From Candidatus Curtissbacteria bacterium RIFCSPLOWO2_02_41_11 (GTDB taxonomy: Bacteria; Patescibacteriota; Microgenomatia; Curtissbacterales; GWA2-41-24): DNA of 55,088 nt. Positions 52,027 to 55,088 of this stretch are shown here, in pieces. Position numbers and translations under genes: made by a program. The notes below the pieces were generated by a model. That model was not told where the DNA came from. It was given only the letters and a program-made list of their open reading frames with translations, and did no database searches. The DNA lies in NCBI GenBank assembly GCA_001775055.1, contig MFBU01000020.1:1-55088 (forward strand), in the 5' to 3' direction. Position 1 is the stretch's first letter; each line of letters opens with the position of its first letter.

Positions 52027-52131
52027 AAGAAAAATATTTACTTGTGGGTCGTGAAGGGATTGAACCTTCGACCTCGACATTATCAGTGTCGCGCTCTACC
52101 ACTGAGCTAACGACCCCAAAATATTTTTCTT
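52027..52131. repeat. 13-bp perfect inverted repeat around tRNA-Ile
   Basis: AAGAAAAATATTT (52,027-52,039) and its exact reverse complement AAATATTTTTCTT (52,119-52,131) enclose the intact tRNA-Ile. The outer edge of the right arm is the anticodon loop of the fragmented tRNA. Confidence 0.85.
52045..52116 (-). tRNA. tRNA-Ile (anticodon GAU)
   Basis: The cloverleaf is complete on the minus strand: acceptor GGGTCGT/ACGACCC (7 bp), D stem GCTC/GAGC with loop AGTGGTA, anticodon arm CGACA-CTGATAA-TGTCG, T arm GAAGG-TTCAATC-CCTTC, discriminator A. The anticodon at the loop centre is GAU, read as Ile. CCA is not encoded. Confidence 0.95.
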
Positions 52132-52144
52132 ATCAGTGTGACGC

Positions 52145-52175
52145 CTTGCTCCGCCGAAGCTTTAGCGAAGGCGAG
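52145..52175. repeat. REP-like palindrome inside a tRNA D arm
   Basis: CTTGCTCCGCCGAAGCTTTA followed by GCGAAGGCGAG separates the two halves of the D stem of the fragmented tRNA. The same palindrome family is found in pgk (44,353) and beyond tRNA-Cys (52,339-52,363). Confidence 0.65.
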
Positions 52176-52202
52176 TCTACCACTGAGCCACGGACCCAAA
52201 AA

Positions 52203-52230
52203 TCCGTTAATTGTCAATTGTTAATTGTTT
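52203..52230. repeat. TTAATTGTCAATTG repeats
   Basis: TTAATTGTCAATTGTTAATTG is a short 7-base repeat between the tRNA fragment and tRNA-Cys. Similar AATTGACAATTA text flanks nnrD at 34,985. Confidence 0.6.
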
Positions 52231-52237
52231 ACTTTTG

Positions 52238-52309
52238 AGGCGCAGGCGGGAATCGAACCCGCGCATCGAGGTTTTGCAGACCCCAGCGTTTCCACTTCGC
52301 CACTGCGCC
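52238..52309 (-). tRNA. tRNA-Cys (anticodon GCA)
   Basis: On the minus strand the acceptor GGCGCAG/CTGCGCC, the anticodon loop CTGCAAA on stem GGGGT/ACCTC, and the T arm GCGGG-TTCGATT-CCCGC are all intact; the discriminator is U, as usual for tRNA-Cys. CCA is not encoded. An antisense plus-strand open frame over this gene is an artefact. Confidence 0.93.
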
Positions 52310-52338
52310 ATTATTTACTTGCCTTACCAACTTGCTTG

Positions 52339-52363
52339 CCCGCCGAAACTTTAGTGACGGCGG
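52339..52363. repeat. REP-like palindrome downstream of tRNA-Cys side
   Basis: GCCCGCCGAAACTTTAGTGA followed by CGGCGG is a third member of the CGCCG-AA-CTTTAG-CGGCG palindrome family in this window. Confidence 0.5.
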
Positions 52364-52379
52364 TGGCACCAGACAAATG

Positions 52380-52526
52380 TCAATTATTATTTCTTCTCTT
52401 AATCCTTTTTAAGCCTTCTCTTGATGCTTTATGCACTAAGATGGCTCCACTGACTAAAAGTGCCACTCCGCCAATTGCTGGAACAAAAGGACCAACAATC
52501 AAGGCTACTCCTGTCGAACCCAACAT
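52380..52526 (-). CDS. small hydrophobic protein (48 aa)
   Basis: A minus-strand frame from the ATG at 52,526 encodes 48 residues: a helix (GVALIVGPFVPAIGGVALL continuing to SGAILV) and a basic tail (KASREGLKRIKRRN). GGAG lies ten bases before the start. It is preceded on the same strand by another small hydrophobic frame. The composition fits a small membrane protein, but there is no homology I can name. Confidence 0.4.
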   Translation of the reverse strand: MLGSTGVALIVGPFVPAIGGVALLVSGAILVHKASREGLKRIKRRNNN

Positions 52527-52595
52527 AATTATGTTCTCCAGTCGACCGCAAACTCCCCTTTTCGGGTCCGGCTTGACTGGTCGGTTCGTGTTCGA

Positions 52596-52775
52596 TCATC
52601 TCGTGTTCTTCCCTTTCCACAGCGCCCAAGCGCCACCGACTGCAACTACTCCAACGGTAATCAGTTCGGCGGCCTTAATAATAGCTCCAACCGCCGCCGT
52701 TACCAAACCGATTTTAAACAACCTCGAATTCCAAAGTGACTGGTCTTCTTTTGCAACAGACCTTTCAGCACTCAT
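52596..52775 (-). CDS. small single-pass membrane protein (59 aa)
   Basis: A minus-strand frame from the ATG at 52,775 encodes 59 residues: a polar N-terminus, then IGLVTAAVGAIIKAAELITV and VGVVAVGGAWALW, ending KGKNTR. It is more protein-like than the antisense 202-residue plus-strand frame covering the same bases, which also runs through tRNA-Cys. No ribosome-binding site is visible. Confidence 0.42.
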   Translation of the reverse strand: MSAERSVAKEDQSLWNSRLFKIGLVTAAVGAIIKAAELITVGVVAVGGAWALWKGKNTR

Positions 52776-52836
52776 TAGAAGTCAATTTTATCAAACGGGC
52801 TTGTCAGTTTCCAGTTTATTGTTTATTGTTTAAAGT

Positions 52837-53436
52837 GTGAAAATCATCGCCCACTCTGTCGGTAATTTAAAAGAAGCCAGAAATGCCCTTAAAAAAGGCG
52901 TAGACTTCATAGAAGTTGATGTTTCCAAAAGAATTTTCTTGCCCAAATTCGTGGTTCAGCATTCCGCCATCAAAGGAATCCTCGGAGTCGGACCGATTCT
53001 GGCCTCACTTTTTATCCCAAGTGTCCGTGACAGGCTATTTTTGGATTTAAAACGGGCAACATTTTCTCTCTCTTTTGCCGGCAAGTTTGCCCATTTACTT
53101 TCAACTTTTAAAGTTAAAGGTGTTAGAATCTGCGGTCTTAATTGGCCGGTAATCTCTCAGCTTTGCGAGGGCAATAATTTGTTGCCATTTTACACTTTAA
53201 GAACCAAAGAGCATGTTGAAAAAATCAAAAAAATCTTGCCTTCTTTAAAAAATCCTGCTGGATTTTCTGTGTATTACGAGCTTATCAATAAACAATTTAT
53301 CGAAAAATTTAAAGATGACCAAACGCAAGTTTGGGCCTGGACCGTCAATGACCTCCCGACTGCCAACCAGCTAGCAAAACTGGGAGTTGATGGAATAATT
53401 TCGGACAAATGGGAAAATCTTCTAAAACTTCACTAA
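52837..53436 (+). CDS. glycerophosphodiester phosphodiesterase-like protein, degenerate active site
   Basis: The 199-residue protein starts on GTG and has the GDPD TIM-barrel plan: IAHSVGNLKEARNAL, FIEVDV, LFLDLK, and the diagnostic end VWAWTVNDLPTANQLAKLGVDGIISD. In active enzymes the first motif is HRG and the EPEND/HD segment follows; here they read AHSV and VQHS, so the catalytic His-Arg pair is altered although one His of each motif remains. It may act on another phosphodiester, or be a binding protein. It converges with the 16S rRNA gene. Confidence 0.72.
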   Translation: MKIIAHSVGNLKEARNALKKGVDFIEVDVSKRIFLPKFVVQHSAIKGILGVGPILASLFIPSVRDRLFLDLKRATFSLSFAGKFAHLLSTFKVKGVRICGLNWPVISQLCEGNNLLPFYTLRTKEHVEKIKKILPSLKNPAGFSVYYELINKQFIEKFKDDQTQVWAWTVNDLPTANQLAKLGVDGIISDKWENLLKLH

Positions 53437-53564
53437 GCGATCTTATTCGTACCAATTCGCGGTTGAGAAAGACCTTGTAAATTTGTTGCCGTTTAAAGAC
53501 TTATACAGCAATTTTCGACCAAATTAGCACATTCGCTCTAATTCGCATCTTATCAAACCCTGAA

Positions 53565-53661
53565 AAGTGACACCCATCCCTAGAGACTGTATGTTGGGCA
53601 TACAGCAACCCGAGGATTTAACGATTCCCCAATCGTCACTTCTACCACGTGAGAGGTAGAA
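53565..53661. ncRNA. compact structured element downstream of 16S rRNA
   Basis: AAGTGAC (53,565-53,571) pairs with GTCACTT (53,635-53,641) and encloses the hairpins CTGTATG-TTGGG-CATACAG (53,587-53,605) and ACGATT-CCCC-AATCGT (53,621-53,636). A third hairpin TTCTACC/GGTAGAA (53,640-53,661) is adjacent. The first part has the size of a tRNA but I cannot fold it into a standard cloverleaf. It lies 3' of 16S, where a spacer tRNA or a processing stem would be. Confidence 0.45.
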
Positions 53662-53667
53662 AATTGC

Positions 53668-53712
53668 AGAGTTTCTAGACCCTAGTTTTCCTAGACTCTA
53701 GACTCTGATTCA
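53668..53712. repeat. CTAGACTCTAG heptamer-type repeat in the 16S 3' spacer
   Basis: TTTCTAGACCCTAGTTTTCC followed by TAGACTCTAGACTCTGA repeats a 7-base CTAGACT unit between 16S and the structured element. Confidence 0.6.
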
Positions 53713-53722
53713 TTCTCCTTAG

Positions 53723-55088
<1,366 letters not shown>

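Larger units (their letters stand above)
51929..52197 (-). pseudogene. fragmented tRNA-Ile-like gene with three insertions
   Basis: Four collinear pieces rebuild one tRNA on the minus strand: 52,197-52,176 (acceptor GGGTCCG, D arm), 52,144-52,130 (GCGTCACA and loop CTGATAA, anticodon GAU), 51,990-51,976 (TGTGAAGGTCGGAGG) and 51,949-51,929 (GTTCGATCCCTCC, acceptor CAGACCC). A 31-base REP-like palindrome interrupts the D arm, a ~140-base segment holding a complete tRNA-Ile interrupts the anticodon loop, and 26 bases interrupt the T arm. The acceptor stem has one mismatch. It is either a decayed gene or a gene with very unusual introns. Confidence 0.55.

Noticed and set aside
51574-52197. tmRNA or permuted two-piece tmRNA
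   Set aside because: There is no tag-reading frame or pseudoknot domain, the pieces include D and anticodon arms that tmRNA lacks, and the order of pieces is not permuted.
52225-52833. A 202-residue plus-strand open frame
   Set aside because: It runs antisense through tRNA-Cys and gives the well-known artefact peptide AGIEPAHRGFADP; the opposite strand has more protein-like small frames.

Overview
The window looks like a piece of a Candidate Phyla Radiation (Patescibacteria) genome, most likely a Microgenomates (OP11) relative. The evidence is a divergent 16S rRNA gene at the right edge, dense ATGA-overlapping gene strings, many GT-C type membrane glycosyltransferase-like proteins, a LysM-like and a Tat-exported small protein, a membrane Clp-like ATPase, and a very high load of short tandem and palindromic repeats, several of them inside coding sequence. 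The phylum call rests on my recognition of gene content and 16S signature bases, not on a tree.

Layout. 1-12,062: a surface glycosylation block. Two paralogous DUF2723/TPR membrane proteins (one cut by the window edge, one frameshifted) flank a YfhO-family protein, a five-gene minus-strand operon (SDR sugar epimerase, split transketolase, GT2, membrane protein) and a methyltransferase. 12,134-13,001: a MntA-HepT type toxin-antitoxin pair. 12,998-19,162: two related cell-surface proteins, a UDP-galactopyranose-mutase-like flavoprotein, a PMT-like mannosyltransferase and a radical SAM enzyme. 19,159-29,357: a minus-strand run holding the most unusual gene of the window, a ~2,158-aa protein that joins duplicated transposase-type HTH domains, a cellulose-synthase-like GT2, a Cys-rich 51-residue repeat ectodomain and a PEP-CTERM-like tail. 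It is followed on the same strand by a four-helix-bundle protein, an exosortase-like protein (the likely processing enzyme), a GxxExxY protein, an anchored alpha/beta hydrolase and a polytopic membrane protein.

29,358-30,730 is a 1.37-kb AT-rich stretch without genes. 30,731-34,963 holds a small membrane protein, a four-helix-bundle protein and two PTPS-related/GT-C-like membrane proteins. 35,003-46,823 is more housekeeping in nature: NAD(P)HX dehydratase, GAPDH (with the tail of a second, lost GAPDH gene behind it), DUF3999 and DUF2339 membrane proteins, a P2-type cation ATPase, phosphoglycerate kinase, a histidine phosphatase and FolC. 46,925-51,550 has a double-HTH protein, a Tat-exported protein, a membrane-anchored Clp-like ATPase with a degenerate first AAA domain and a LysM-like protein. 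51,574-52,309 is a tRNA cluster with intact tRNA-Ile(GAU) and tRNA-Cys(GCA) and pieces of interrupted tRNA genes. The window ends with a GDPD-like protein facing a 16S rRNA gene that has no 23S gene behind it.

Functionally, most genes serve the making, glycosylation and anchoring of the cell surface. The strongest candidate for something undescribed is the HTH-GT2-repeat-PEP-CTERM fusion paired with an exosortase. The second theme is repeat invasion: heptamer and 9-mer tandem repeats and REP-like palindromes occur between genes, inside folC, pgk and the giant gene, and inside a tRNA gene.
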